A DNA stretch of 64,000 nucleotides from Agaribacterium sp. ZY112 (lineage in GTDB: Bacteria > Pseudomonadota > Gammaproteobacteria > Pseudomonadales > Cellvibrionaceae), in assembly GCF_041346925.1 (NCBI RefSeq), contig NZ_CP166840.1, positions 3,843,001 to 3,907,000 on the forward strand, read 5' to 3'. Numbering within the stretch: position 1 is the stretch's first letter; each line of letters opens with the position of its first letter. This document shows positions 45,640 to 54,494 of the stretch, piece after piece. The notes beneath the pieces are model-generated. The model saw nothing but the letters and a program-made list of their open reading frames with translations. It was not told where the DNA came from and did not search any database. Both the position numbers and the translations under genes were made by a program.

Positions 45640-46422
45640 CTATTTGTTACTCGGCAGTGCTTTATTGACATAAATATCATAACGAGTCGATTTCCCGTCT
45701 AACTGGTAAGTCGGCTTAGTGTCTGCTAAAAAAGGAGCTCCCTTCGGGCGCTTTACCACCACTCGGTATCGAGCGACGGCCAATGCCGGTACCAATAAAT
45801 CATCAGCATCGCTGTCTGCACCAATCACTGAGTGAAATACACGCATATTCTTTTTAACCTGAGCTGACTTTTTACGCTCGGGAAACATTGGGTCAAGATA
45901 GACAATATCCACAGCCTCGGCCTTAGGTAAATAATCCAAGGCACTTTCTCTTAACAAGCTCATACGTTCAATCACAGGCGCCAGCTCCTCATCACCGGCA
46001 GCGGCAGCTCGCTCTAAGGCATTTTCAAGTAAAGCGTAAGCAACCGCTGTCCGCTCCAACATAAGTACTTGTGCACCCAAGCTTGCCAAGACAAAAGCAT
46101 CACCGCCTTGGCCTGCGGTTGCATCTAAGATCGAGGGTTTATAAGCCGCACTAATCCCACAGGCCTTAGCAATGGCCTGACTTTTACCACCACCATATAA
46201 ACGTCGATGAGCCGCCGCTCCGCCAACAAAATCCAACATTAAATTAAGACGTTTTTTCCCCTCAAGCCAAGTCAGGCTCAATTCAGTCTCATTCAACTCT
46301 AATACGGTCTGATCACTTGGTTCTTCATTTAAAACATTCAGTTCAAGTTTTAACGCAAGTTGCTCAAGCTCTAACTGCTGCTCTGGGTTTTGACTGTATA
46401 AAAAAACCGCATTCTCACTCAT
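45640..46422 (-). CDS. rsmJ: 16S rRNA (guanine1516-N2)-methyltransferase
   Basis: SAM-dependent methyltransferase modifying G1516 of 16S rRNA. 260 residues, near the E. coli length (250). Class I fold: LDATAGQGGDAFVLASLG (SAM loop), VLMLERTAVAYALLENAL, and the catalytic-type strand VYLDPMFPERKKSAQVKK, which with RVVVKRPKGAPFL is diagnostic of RsmJ (YhiQ). N-terminal ~75 residues are the usual extension (VGGAAAHRRLYGGG). Confidence 0.94.
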   Translation of the reverse strand: MSENAVFLYSQNPEQQLELEQLALKLELNVLNEEPSDQTVLELNETELSLTWLEGKKRLNLMLDFVGGAAAHRRLYGGGKSQAIAKACGISAAYKPSILDATAGQGGDAFVLASLGAQVLMLERTAVAYALLENALERAAAAGDEELAPVIERMSLLRESALDYLPKAEAVDIVYLDPMFPERKKSAQVKKNMRVFHSVIGADSDADDLLVPALAVARYRVVVKRPKGAPFLADTKPTYQLDGKSTRYDIYVNKALPSNK

Positions 46423-46562
46423 TTAAAAAACGACACCACTTCATATTAATTACAAGCATTTAGAAAAGTCATAAGCTCAACAAAAAGACATTAATACTTA
46501 TAAACTGGCAACAACCATGCATTACGCTCAAAAATAAATCAGCCAGCGATTAAAAGCACAAC

Positions 46563-46580
46563 CTGTAACATTTTTGTAAC
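46563..46580 (+). promoter_or_regulatory. Pho-box-like direct repeat
   Basis: CTGTAAC (46563-46569), a 4-base AT spacer, then TTGTAAC (46574-46580): two 7-mers with an 11-base period, the geometry of a PhoB box (CTGTCAT-N4-CTGTCAT). It lies 50 bases before the PstS-OmpA fusion gene, where phosphate control makes sense. PhoB itself is not in the window. Confidence 0.65.
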
Positions 46581-46629
46581 ATTTAATAATTAGCTTGGCT
46601 GGCAACCAAAACGCACCAGATTGAGATCG

Positions 46630-48060
46630 ATGTTTAAGTTGTCACGATACCTTAGCCCTACCCTAGTTTACCTTTGTTTTATTACAGTTGTTAACGCCTC
46701 TGAAACCATGCCCATAGAAGATTACGAAAGTAATGTGCTGATTCGTATACACGGATCTAATACTGTTGGAGCACGCTTAGTACCAAGCTGGGCCAAAGAT
46801 TATCTAGCTGCACTGGGTATGGATAACATCCAACAACGTGAGCTCGATACAAAAAACGAATACGCCGTAGAGGGCAACTTTAAGGGGCAAAATTACGCTA
46901 TTCATATTGCCGCTCATGGCTCAAGTACTGGCTTTAAGAGTTTAATGAGCCAACAAGCCGATATCGCCATGTCGTCACGACAAATCAAAGATAAGGAAGT
47001 CAAAGCACTTGAAAACGTAGGCGACATGCGCAGTTTTTCTTCTGAAAATGTTGTAGCCATTGATGGGCTCGCTGTGATTATCCATCCAAGCAATAATGTA
47101 AATACACTATCCATCAAACAAATTGCTGAACTGTTCTCAGGAAACATTACAAACTGGGCACAACTAGGTGGCCCTAATCAAGAGGTCAGCCTCTACGCCC
47201 GAGACAAGAATTCAGGTACTTGGGATACATTTAAGAGCCTAGTACTTAAAAAAACAGGCTTAAAACTATCAAGTGAGGCTCGCCGTTTTGAAAGCAATGA
47301 CGAACTGAGTGATTTAGTTGCCATGGATACTGGTGGTATTGGTTTTGTTGGCTTAGCTTCCGTTCGTAATGCCAAAGCTCTTGCTGTATCAGACTCTGGT
47401 AGCGCAGCTCTCACCCCTGCGCACCTACAAGTCGCTACCGAAGACTACCCTTTATCACGACGCCTTTATCTCTATTTCCCTGAGAAGCCACTTAACCCCC
47501 GGGCTCGTGATTTTATTGAATTTACCCAACAACAAAACAGTCAGTTACGTGTTGATGACATAGGTTTTGTTAGCCTGAACCCGCTCATTAGTATGGATAA
47601 AGAACAACAGGGGCCCCAAGTATATCGAGACTTGGCCGAACTAGGTGATCGCCTATCCATTAACTTCCGCTTTGACTCTGGCAGCGCCAAACTGGATAAC
47701 CGAGCCAAGCGTGATATCCAGCGTCTTGTTGAGTTTATACAAAAACCTGAAAATAAAGATAAAAGTATCCAGTTAGTCGGCTTTGGTGATATGAAACAAA
47801 CTCAAGAGCGCGCAGTCTTACTGTCAAAGTTACGAGCGAATACCATTAAAAGTGCACTGCATAAAAAAGGGGTTAGCTCACTGGCAGTAGCAGGCTTTGG
47901 GGCGGTGAAACCGGTAGCCTCTCAAGAGGCACAAGGCCGAACCAAGAATCAACGTGTTGAAGTATGGTTACTCGATAAGTCAAACCTAGAAGCAGCCGCT
48001 GAACTTAAGAAAAACACAAACCATATCGAACTCAGCGATTCTCGTATCGCCTATTTCTGA
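46630..48060 (+). CDS. PstS-like phosphate-binding protein fused to OmpA peptidoglycan-binding domain
   Basis: 476 residues from ATG 46630 (an in-frame TTG three codons earlier is less likely). Signal peptide to about VNASET. PstS-like domain, about 30-320: IRIHGSNTVGARLVP, HGSSTGFKSLMSQQADIAMS, IAELFSGNITNWAQLGG, YARDKNSGTWDTF, GGIGFVGLA. C-terminal OmpA-like domain, about 330-450: INFRFDSGSAKLDNRAKRDI, AVLLSKLRANTIKSAL and GRTKNQRVEVW. It should hold a phosphate (or similar anion) binder at the cell wall in the periplasm. No Pst ABC genes are nearby. A Pho-box-like repeat precedes it. Confidence 0.9.
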   Translation: MFKLSRYLSPTLVYLCFITVVNASETMPIEDYESNVLIRIHGSNTVGARLVPSWAKDYLAALGMDNIQQRELDTKNEYAVEGNFKGQNYAIHIAAHGSSTGFKSLMSQQADIAMSSRQIKDKEVKALENVGDMRSFSSENVVAIDGLAVIIHPSNNVNTLSIKQIAELFSGNITNWAQLGGPNQEVSLYARDKNSGTWDTFKSLVLKKTGLKLSSEARRFESNDELSDLVAMDTGGIGFVGLASVRNAKALAVSDSGSAALTPAHLQVATEDYPLSRRLYLYFPEKPLNPRARDFIEFTQQQNSQLRVDDIGFVSLNPLISMDKEQQGPQVYRDLAELGDRLSINFRFDSGSAKLDNRAKRDIQRLVEFIQKPENKDKSIQLVGFGDMKQTQERAVLLSKLRANTIKSALHKKGVSSLAVAGFGAVKPVASQEAQGRTKNQRVEVWLLDKSNLEAAAELKKNTNHIELSDSRIAYF

Positions 48061-48109
48061 TAAAGCCAAGCTCGTTTAGAATACACCCACTTCTAAGCGA
48101 GCTTAAACC

Positions 48110-48547
48110 ATGCCTCACGCCCCTTTTCACCACATTAAATACTTAGCCGCAGCCTTCATCTTAAGCGCTTGCTCAAACTATGAATGGTCTGTAAATGACA
48201 ATGTCGTCTACAGCCCTGCCCCACTATTTAATGACTTTGATAAACGTGATGCCGCACTCAGCACTTGTTTAAAAGACAGCATTAAGGAGTTTGAGGTTCG
48301 CAAAGCCGAAGAGCTAGACAGCCTGTTCTGCCCTTCAGGAAAGATTCAACACATTCAAGCCTTATCTGTATTTACCAACATTGAGAAACTTGGTTTAGCG
48401 AATAACCACATTAGCGATGCCAGCCCGTTATCAGAGCTAAGCAAGTTGCGCTTTGTTGACCTAAGAGGCAATAGCGAGCTGGCCTGTGAGACCGTAAGCA
48501 CGCTTACGCAAATAGAGCAGCTGTATCTACCCGAGCACTGCAATTAA
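48110..48547 (+). CDS. Leucine-rich-repeat lipoprotein
   Basis: 145 residues with lipobox LSAC (Cys near residue 21). Mature part ~60 residues of unknown sequence with a Cys-containing helix, then LRR-like units: IQALSVFTNIEKLGLANNHI, then SPLSELSKLRFVDLRGNS and TLTQIEQLYLPEHCN. The pattern resembles the short internalin-type repeat of marine gammaproteobacterial lipoproteins. Function unknown. It follows the PstS-OmpA gene by 49 bases, so it may be in the same Pho-controlled transcript. Confidence 0.78.
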   Translation: MPHAPFHHIKYLAAAFILSACSNYEWSVNDNVVYSPAPLFNDFDKRDAALSTCLKDSIKEFEVRKAEELDSLFCPSGKIQHIQALSVFTNIEKLGLANNHISDASPLSELSKLRFVDLRGNSELACETVSTLTQIEQLYLPEHCN

Positions 48548-48622
48548 ACGCTAGCAAGCGAAAGCTTAAAGCCGTTAAGGTCATTGATCTGAGTATAGCG
48601 GCAAGCAAACGCCCCCAACCTT

Positions 48623-48892
48623 TTAGCGCGGAAGAAACATAAGACCAAGCGTATTTTTAGTCGCATGCATTACACGCATCGCCACAGGCTCATTATTAAT
48701 AGAGCCCACTGCCTTGGTAAATCTAACCTCAACCTCTGTGCCTATAGGGGGCATCGGTGCGCTTTCAACAAACACTCTTGCGCCACCGTCACTGATATCG
48801 GTCGTTGACCCAAATATAAAGCCAAAGCTTGGGTGACGTAATTCGACCCGAATATTTGAACTTAGACGTTCGAACTTTCTTCTATCGTGCAC
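48623..48892 (-). CDS. PilZ-domain protein, probable c-di-GMP receptor
   Basis: 89 residues, a single PilZ domain. It has the RxxxR box at the N-terminus (HDRRKFER) and the second motif TDISDGGARV (D/N-x-S-x-x-G), both needed to bind cyclic-di-GMP. GTG start with AAGGAG 6 bases upstream. No partner domain, so it acts as an adaptor. Its promoter would lie in the DnaA-box-rich gap to its right. Confidence 0.9.
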   Translation of the reverse strand: MHDRRKFERLSSNIRVELRHPSFGFIFGSTTDISDGGARVFVESAPMPPIGTEVEVRFTKAVGSINNEPVAMRVMHATKNTLGLMFLPR

Positions 48893-49088
48893 ATTAGGCT
48901 CCTTAGGTGCGTGGCACTCTAAGTATAGGCAGGCTTAAGCCTTGTGCTAAAAAGCATATTCAAGACCGCTTCAAGCCAAGATAAAAAGCGCTACTGAACA
49001 AGGGCTAAACAAGCTGCTCAGTAAACAACATAGATGATTAATCTCGAGGCAGATTGTTTACAATCCCGACACTTACCAACACCATAAG

Positions 49089-49301
49089 TTATGCACACCT
49101 TCTGTGGATAAGTATGTGAAAAAGGTATAGACAGATGGCTGTGTTCCGCATGGTTACACCCCTTTGGTTAAACTGTTGCGATTTTATACAAATAGATTTT
49201 ACTCTTTAAAATCAACAACTTACAAAAAACAAGCATTAACATTTAACAAAACGGTCATATAGCGATCAACTTTAGTGCGCTGCAAATGCAGATGTGGAAA
49301 A
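49089..49301. promoter_or_regulatory. Cluster of four DnaA boxes in a gene-free, AT-rich stretch
   Basis: TTATGCACA (49089-49097, plus), TTATCCACA (49103-49111, minus, perfect), TTTTTCACA (49115-49123, minus) and TTTTCCACA (49293-49301, minus) all fit TTWTNCACA. Between them lies an AT-rich tract (about 49175-49255). The gap 48893-49431 has no gene. Possible roles: a DnaA-titrating or reactivating site (datA/DARS-like), regulation of the PilZ gene, or origin-like DNA. No dnaA, dnaN, gyrB, rpmH or mnmG is near, so I do not call oriC. Confidence 0.5.
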
Positions 49302-49431
49302 GGCTCTCGAGTCAAGCCCTAATTACGCACCAAGTCCTTGCAATAACAAGCAGAAAAAATAGCATTAAGGATTTACAGAAGATGGGAAAAGAGGTAACAG
49401 CCATGACGATACAGGCTGCTTCACGAAGGAC

Positions 49432-50214
49432 TTAAGGCGCAGTACGAAGCTCCAACCATGGCACGCCTTCATCTTGGCAGGCGTAACGAACCGAAGGCAG
49501 CTCTGCGACCTCTGCGGCCACAGCCTCTTTAACACAATCAAGGTGGTTGTTCTTACGACTAATATGACCAATAACAAGGTGCTGCAACTGGCTTAAATCT
49601 GTTTCCCGCAATAGCTGAGCACACTGCTGGTTGTTTAAATGCCCCCAAGGTGCGCGAACACGCTCCTGTAGAGAAGGCGGATACGGGCCATAAGCGAGCA
49701 TACGTAAATCGTGATTAGCCTCTAGCAACAAGCCATGTAAAGCATCATAAGCTTTATAGACAGCGGGCGTCAGAGAGCCAAGATCGGTAAGCACCCCCAA
49801 ACGTAAAGACTGGTATGTCATCACGTACTGCAAAGGCTCACGCGCATCGTGGGCCACGGTGACAGGTAAAACCTCTAAGCCATCAATATCGACCCGCTCG
49901 TCAGCTTGAATACGGTGCAAAACCGGTAAACGACCAAAGTCCATTGCCGCTTCAGTGCCCGCACTCATATAAACAGGGATATTTAACTTGCGAGCAAGGG
50001 GGGCGACCCCTTTGCTGTGATCGCCGTGCTCATGAGTAACAAAGATAGCTTTTAGTTTCGCGCTATCGAAGCCGAGCCTAGCCATTCTAGCCAGAGCTTC
50101 TTTGGCGCTAAAGCCACAATCAATTAAGATTGCAGTATCTTGCCAGGCAACCAGCGTAGCGTTACCACTACTGCCACTACCTAAAGAAGCAAAACGTAAA
50201 GAAGCCTCAGCCAA
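49432..50214 (-). CDS. Metallo-beta-lactamase-fold hydrolase (YycJ/WalJ-like)
   Basis: About 261 residues if begun at TTG 50214, 5 bases after the bamC stop; the frame extends upstream to 50316, overlapping bamC, but homologues begin near LRFASLGSGSSGN, so the start is uncertain. Metal-binding motif THEHGDHSKG (HxHxDH), later metal ligands in PVTVAHDA, DLGSLTP and VIGHISRKNNH. Family members are exonuclease- or phosphodiesterase-like; in Pseudomonas the gene also follows bamC. Third gene of the dapA-bamC unit. Confidence 0.88.
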   Translation of the reverse strand: MAEASLRFASLGSGSSGNATLVAWQDTAILIDCGFSAKEALARMARLGFDSAKLKAIFVTHEHGDHSKGVAPLARKLNIPVYMSAGTEAAMDFGRLPVLHRIQADERVDIDGLEVLPVTVAHDAREPLQYVMTYQSLRLGVLTDLGSLTPAVYKAYDALHGLLLEANHDLRMLAYGPYPPSLQERVRAPWGHLNNQQCAQLLRETDLSQLQHLVIGHISRKNNHLDCVKEAVAAEVAELPSVRYACQDEGVPWLELRTAP

Positions 50215-50218
50215 AACG

Positions 50219-51400
50219 TTAAATGAGGTTTTTGCGCAGTAGGCGCAACAAAGGTTTGCTTTGGTTTTGATCAACCTTGCGACCGCGCTCATCACGTAAG
50301 ACAACGTGAATCTCATCGCCCACTTGGCGCATCAAGAGCAAATAGCCTTTGTTGGCTTTTTTGAGGGCATCGGCATAAGCAACACCGTCAACATCGGCAA
50401 AGGTCATACGTACATCTTGAGCACCACTGAGGTGCTGAGTAAGCTCGTCTAAATCGTAACGGCTCTTAGTCGGTAACTTGTCATTAATACCCAAGGTCAT
50501 CATGGTTTTAAACCAACCAATCTCTTTCTCTTGGTCGACGTAATAACCGGTATAAATCAAGCGACGCTTTTTATCCTGATCCCAACGCACAAAGCCGCCT
50601 TTGTTTGTTGCATGTGTCAGTGATGCCCATGCTCGAGTTGGCGACAGGCGCAAAGCCATGGTCGGTTCCGGCTGATTTTTTAAGAAATACGCCTTAACTT
50701 CACCACCAACGTTTTGCCCTAGTAGTGAGGCGCTGGCAGTATCAATGGTCTTACCAAGATGCTTAGCTAACTCACGCAGCATCCATTCTTCGCGCTCTGG
50801 GTCAGAGCTTTTTTCAGGCCAATATGAGGGGTCAGGCAACTCCGAGCCCATCGGAATTTGATACTGAAGAATATGAATTTCAGTTGTTTCTGGGTGTATA
50901 CCTTTTTCTAGGGAAATGCGGAAGCGCATCATCTGATCCGCCTCATCTTTGTATTGCAACCAGTCTGTTTCGATTAAACCCGCACGAGCATTACTGGCAA
51001 CCACTTTGGCATCGGCGCTGTTTAAGAAGTTTTGCGTTCGTGGCCAAACCTGCGAGGTCGGCGCACTGATATAAATCCAGCGCTCATCTTCAAGCTTCTG
51101 CATCTTAATACCAAAGGCCAACTCATCTGTGTTGACAGTATAAGGACGAGGCACTTGAAACTCTTCGACTTCGTAACGATCACCAAATTCATCGGTGACA
51201 TCAACATCAGGAATCGGATACAAAGGTGCAATCGCTGGCGCCTGCATGCCTTCCGGCACAACCATTTCTTTAGTTACGTCGGTGCTTAAATAATCTTTAC
51301 CACGATTGCGCAAAGAGCTGTTTTTATCTTTAAGCATGCCACAGCCGCTTAAAGCAACAAGCGCAACACAGCTAAGCGCTAGAATGACACGAGAACTCAT
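50219..51400 (-). CDS. bamC: Outer-membrane assembly lipoprotein BamC
   Basis: 393 residues from ATG 51400, sharing one base with the dapA stop (TGATG). Signal with lipobox LSGC (Cys near residue 20). BamC signature RNRGKDYLSTDVTKEMVVPEG, the lasso that contacts BamD, then two helix-grip domains (about 95-215 and 240-390) including the C-terminal LLLMRQVGDEIHVVLRDERG. Part of the BAM complex inserting outer-membrane barrels. The dapA-bamC order is a classic gammaproteobacterial arrangement. Confidence 0.93.
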   Translation of the reverse strand: MSSRVILALSCVALVALSGCGMLKDKNSSLRNRGKDYLSTDVTKEMVVPEGMQAPAIAPLYPIPDVDVTDEFGDRYEVEEFQVPRPYTVNTDELAFGIKMQKLEDERWIYISAPTSQVWPRTQNFLNSADAKVVASNARAGLIETDWLQYKDEADQMMRFRISLEKGIHPETTEIHILQYQIPMGSELPDPSYWPEKSSDPEREEWMLRELAKHLGKTIDTASASLLGQNVGGEVKAYFLKNQPEPTMALRLSPTRAWASLTHATNKGGFVRWDQDKKRRLIYTGYYVDQEKEIGWFKTMMTLGINDKLPTKSRYDLDELTQHLSGAQDVRMTFADVDGVAYADALKKANKGYLLLMRQVGDEIHVVLRDERGRKVDQNQSKPLLRLLRKNLI

Positions 51401-52275
51401 CAAATCAACCCGTTTTCTTGCATAGCGGCACGAAGTACAGGCTGATATTCAGCCGAGAACGTCGTTAAAGGAAGGCGCAAAGCATCACTGCCAAAACCGA
51501 GCTGGCTAACAGCCCACTTAACAGGCATTGGGTTCGACTCTAAAAACAGGTTTTTATGCACGCTTTGCAGTTTAAGATCTAGGGCTTTTGCCTCTTCGGC
51601 TTTACCTGCCAAGGCAAGCTCACAAATACGTGACATTAATGCAGGAGCTACATTGGTACTTACAGAAATGACTCCGTCACCACCTGCCAAGATAAAGTCC
51701 AAGCCGGTTTCATCATCGCCACTTAATAAGCAGAAATCATCGCCAACTGAGGCTTTAATTTGAGCCAAACGCTCTAAGTCCCCTGTCGCTTCTTTAACGC
51801 CAACAATATTATCAAGTTTGGCTAAACGACTGATGGTCTCGGGCAACATGTCACAAGCGGTACGCCCCGGCACGTTGTAGAGCAATTGAGGTAAGGCAAC
51901 ACGCTCGGCGATGTATTGATGATGCAAAAACAAACCTTCCTGAGTCGGCTTGTTGTAATACGGAGTAACTAATAAAGCGCCATCCGCACCGGCATTTTTT
52001 GCCGCAGCAGTAAGATCTAAAGCCTCAGAGGTGGAATTGGCACCGGTGCCCGCGATGACCGGTACCCGCGCATTGACGATATCAATGACACGACGAATCA
52101 CAGCTAAGTGCTCATCGCGATCTAAAGTGGCTGACTCGCCGGTGGTACCCATTGCAACAATACCGTGGGTACCTTGCTCTAAGTGCCATTCGACCAGTTT
52201 ATCGAGCGCATCCCAATCCAGCGATGTATCCGCTTTCATAGGTGTAACTAACGCAACCAAACTGCCTCGAAACAT
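51400..52275 (-). CDS. dapA: 4-hydroxy-tetrahydrodipicolinate synthase
   Basis: Condenses pyruvate with aspartate semialdehyde, the first step of the lysine/diaminopimelate branch. 291 residues, TIM barrel. Visible catalytic residues: Thr pair and Tyr motif in MGTTGESATL and LYNVPGRTACDM, Schiff-base Lys in GVKEATGD, and TPYYNKPTQEGL. GGAG sits 8 bases before the ATG. First gene of dapA-bamC-metallo-hydrolase; dapA leads because cell wall and outer membrane genes are coupled in this order across related genera. Confidence 0.96.
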   Translation of the reverse strand: MFRGSLVALVTPMKADTSLDWDALDKLVEWHLEQGTHGIVAMGTTGESATLDRDEHLAVIRRVIDIVNARVPVIAGTGANSTSEALDLTAAAKNAGADGALLVTPYYNKPTQEGLFLHHQYIAERVALPQLLYNVPGRTACDMLPETISRLAKLDNIVGVKEATGDLERLAQIKASVGDDFCLLSGDDETGLDFILAGGDGVISVSTNVAPALMSRICELALAGKAEEAKALDLKLQSVHKNLFLESNPMPVKWAVSQLGFGSDALRLPLTTFSAEYQPVLRAAMQENGLI

Positions 52276-52435
52276 GCTTTAACTCCGGCTTTAAATCGTA
52301 AAATGCAAAAAAAGGGGGCCTATAGTACTGACGCCTGCGCCCACACTCAACCTAAAACCCCGCTTTTAACAGCGAATATGGCCAAGGACGTGAAACACAG
52401 GCTTAAGCCGCCTTAAAACAGAGCATTTATAAGCC

Positions 52436-53479
52436 TTAAGGCGCAGGATTCGGGTAACGCTGATGGATTTCATCAATGGCTGCCAGTACTTCCGTGCTCA
52501 GTTGGACATCGACACTGGCCAAATTACTGCGCAACTGCTCAACTTTTGTAGCGCCGATAATATTACTCTTAATTGGTAAGCGCTGATTCACCCACGCCAG
52601 CGCCATTTGAGCGGGGTCTAAATCTTGATCCTTAGCCAACGCCACATAAGCGCCAATGGCTTCTTCACAATTCACTTTGTTATAACGACCAAAACGCTGG
52701 GAGATGCTTAAACGCGAACCTTCGGGTAGCTGTCCATTTAAGTATTTACCTGACAAGGTGCCAAAGGCCAAGGGGCTATAAGCAAGTACAGCCACATCTT
52801 CACGCAAGCACACTTCACTTAAACCTACATCTAAGGAGCGGTTTAATAAGTTATAAGGATTCTGAACAGACACGATACGCTGCAAATTTTCTTCGCGTGC
52901 TATTCGCAAATACTCACAGGTTCCCCAAGGCGTTTCGTTGCTAATGCCGATATATCGAACCTTTCCGCTATCGACCAATTGGCTCAAAGCCTTGACGGTC
53001 TCTTCAATACTGAAACCAAAGTCGTCATCGTGCGTATATTCAAGTTGGCCAAAGAAATTACAGCCGCGCTCAGGCCAGTGCACCTGATACAAGTCGATGA
53101 CATCGGTTTGTAAACGGCGCAGGCTATCTTCACACGCTTGCACAATGTGCTTCGCATTAACGCGGGGGCCGTTGCGTACATGATCCAAGCCCGGGTTTCT
53201 ATCACCGCGCCCTGTTACCTTCGTGGCAAGCACAAGCTTATCGCGATGACCTGTGGCTTTAAGCCAGTGCCCAATATGAGTCTCAGATGCGCCCTGAGTT
53301 TCAGGCTTAGGCGGGATAGGATACATCTCGGCAACATCAAAGAAGTTCACTCCCGAATCAAAGGCAAGAGTCATCAACTCAGAGGATTGCTCTTGGCTAT
53401 TCTGCTCACCAAAGGTCATGGTGCCCAAGCAAATTTCACTGACATTTAAGTCACTGTGGCCAAGCTTGTTGTATTTCAT
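52436..53479 (-). CDS. tas: Aldo/keto reductase, Tas-like
   Basis: 347 residues, as in E. coli Tas (346). TIM-barrel AKR with catalytic Asp in FFDVAEMYPIPPKPET, Tyr in the same segment, Lys in LATKVTG, and His in VIDLYQVHWPERG. QNPYNLLNRSLDVGL, AYSPLAFGTLSGKYLNG and the YPNPAP tail are diagnostic of Tas. NADPH-dependent reductase of uncertain physiological substrate. Monocistronic, with a GC-rich terminator to its right belonging to the ACT gene. Confidence 0.93.
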   Translation of the reverse strand: MKYNKLGHSDLNVSEICLGTMTFGEQNSQEQSSELMTLAFDSGVNFFDVAEMYPIPPKPETQGASETHIGHWLKATGHRDKLVLATKVTGRGDRNPGLDHVRNGPRVNAKHIVQACEDSLRRLQTDVIDLYQVHWPERGCNFFGQLEYTHDDDFGFSIEETVKALSQLVDSGKVRYIGISNETPWGTCEYLRIAREENLQRIVSVQNPYNLLNRSLDVGLSEVCLREDVAVLAYSPLAFGTLSGKYLNGQLPEGSRLSISQRFGRYNKVNCEEAIGAYVALAKDQDLDPAQMALAWVNQRLPIKSNIIGATKVEQLRSNLASVDVQLSTEVLAAIDEIHQRYPNPAP

Positions 53480-53555
53480 AAGGTCTGTTCCAGGTGGCTT
53501 TTAGATATAGCCAAGCTCGATTGCCTGGCTCAGAAAATTGAATCGACATAGCATA

Positions 53556-53596
53556 CAAAAACGCCGCAGTGATCAGCAATCACTGCGGCGTTTTTG
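53556..53596 (-). terminator. Strong terminator of the ACT-domain gene
   Basis: Long perfect stem AAAAACGCCGCAGTGAT (about 53557-53573) / ATCACTGCGGCGTTTTT (53579-53595) with a 5-base loop and T/A runs on both sides, between the ACT gene (53647) and tas. It also insulates tas. Confidence 0.88.
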
Positions 53597-53646
53597 TCGT
53601 AACTTGTTCTACATTTCTTACTTAGCAGAGCCAGTAATTGAACCTT

Positions 53647-54147
53647 TTATGCCACACTAGCTACTATTTCAGCATCCAACATAGTCAATTGCGCAACAAG
53701 GTCTTCACTGCTTTTCCCTTCGGGTAACTCAATAGCAACCAAGGCCGAAAACAAATTGCCCGCGGCACCTATAGCAGCCATACGTTGACACTCAAAGTTA
53801 AGTACTTTGACTCCCTGCTTATTTAAAAAACAAGTAATATCATTAACTAACCCCGGTCTATCTTTCGCGCTGATTTTAATATCTTCACAGTGTTCAGGAA
53901 CGGGCGTCGAACCTTGAGGCTCACTGACTTTTATATCAATCTCTGGTTTGCGCTGAAACTTACCAATTAAACTATCGGCCTGCTCTTCAGGTAGTTCTAT
54001 TTTGAGCACCCCTGCTAGCTGCCCCTCTAGATGAGATAACTTACTTTGTAACCACTTACCTTGAAGCTCGTGAGTGATTTCGGCAAGGTCCTGAACAAGA
54101 CCTGGTTGATCTTCTCCAAAAAATGAAACGACTAATATTTTATTCAT
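53647..54147 (-). CDS. ACT-domain protein, GcvR-like
   Basis: 166 residues from ATG 54147 (GAGGGA upstream), giving MNKILVVSFFGEDQPGLVQD. Two tandem ACT domains: residues ~3-75 and ~88-165 (DIKISAKDRPGLVNDITCFL). This is the layout of the glycine cleavage repressor GcvR, which binds glycine and modulates GcvA. No gcv genes are nearby. ACT domains bind amino acids, so a regulatory role is likely even if the ligand is not glycine. Confidence 0.85.
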   Translation of the reverse strand: MNKILVVSFFGEDQPGLVQDLAEITHELQGKWLQSKLSHLEGQLAGVLKIELPEEQADSLIGKFQRKPEIDIKVSEPQGSTPVPEHCEDIKISAKDRPGLVNDITCFLNKQGVKVLNFECQRMAAIGAAGNLFSALVAIELPEGKSSEDLVAQLTMLDAEIVASVA

Positions 54148-54494
54148 GTGAAATCCCTCACTACGTTGAACGATGGGCATAGCTCGATGCTTTAAAGGCT
54201 ACGAATATCAATTTACTAAGCTTAACGCTGTACTGATATAAGAAAGCATATTTAAATCAAATTTCTGCCATGCAAGCTTTATCCATCGAGCTGTTCCATA
54301 GCCTTATTGGCCAAGGCGTAAAAACCGACCGAAAAATGGACTGATTTGAAGGGCTTATAAAAGAACGAGCGATTATGTAAAACCAAGCAACGCCCTTTCC
54401 CTGTTAAGCAAAAACACAAACAAACGTAGCTTTAAACGCGAAGGCCTACTCATTGCAAACAAGCCCTGCGCTTAAACAACGCTATTAAGCTAAA
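54148..54494. other. Intergenic stretch without recognised features
   Basis: 347 bases between the ACT gene and the 3' end of the CBM/SMP-30 gene. It contains no good coding frame, hairpin or repeat that I can support. It should hold the promoter of the ACT gene. Confidence 0.5.

Noticed and set aside
49089..49301. oriC call for the DnaA-box cluster
   Set aside because: No dnaA, dnaN, gyrB, rpmH, mnmG or parAB in the window and no clear 13-mer array. I report the cluster but not as an origin.
48893..49431. tRNA or small-RNA gene in the largest empty gap
   Set aside because: No cloverleaf, CCA end or terminator-bounded stem series is visible.
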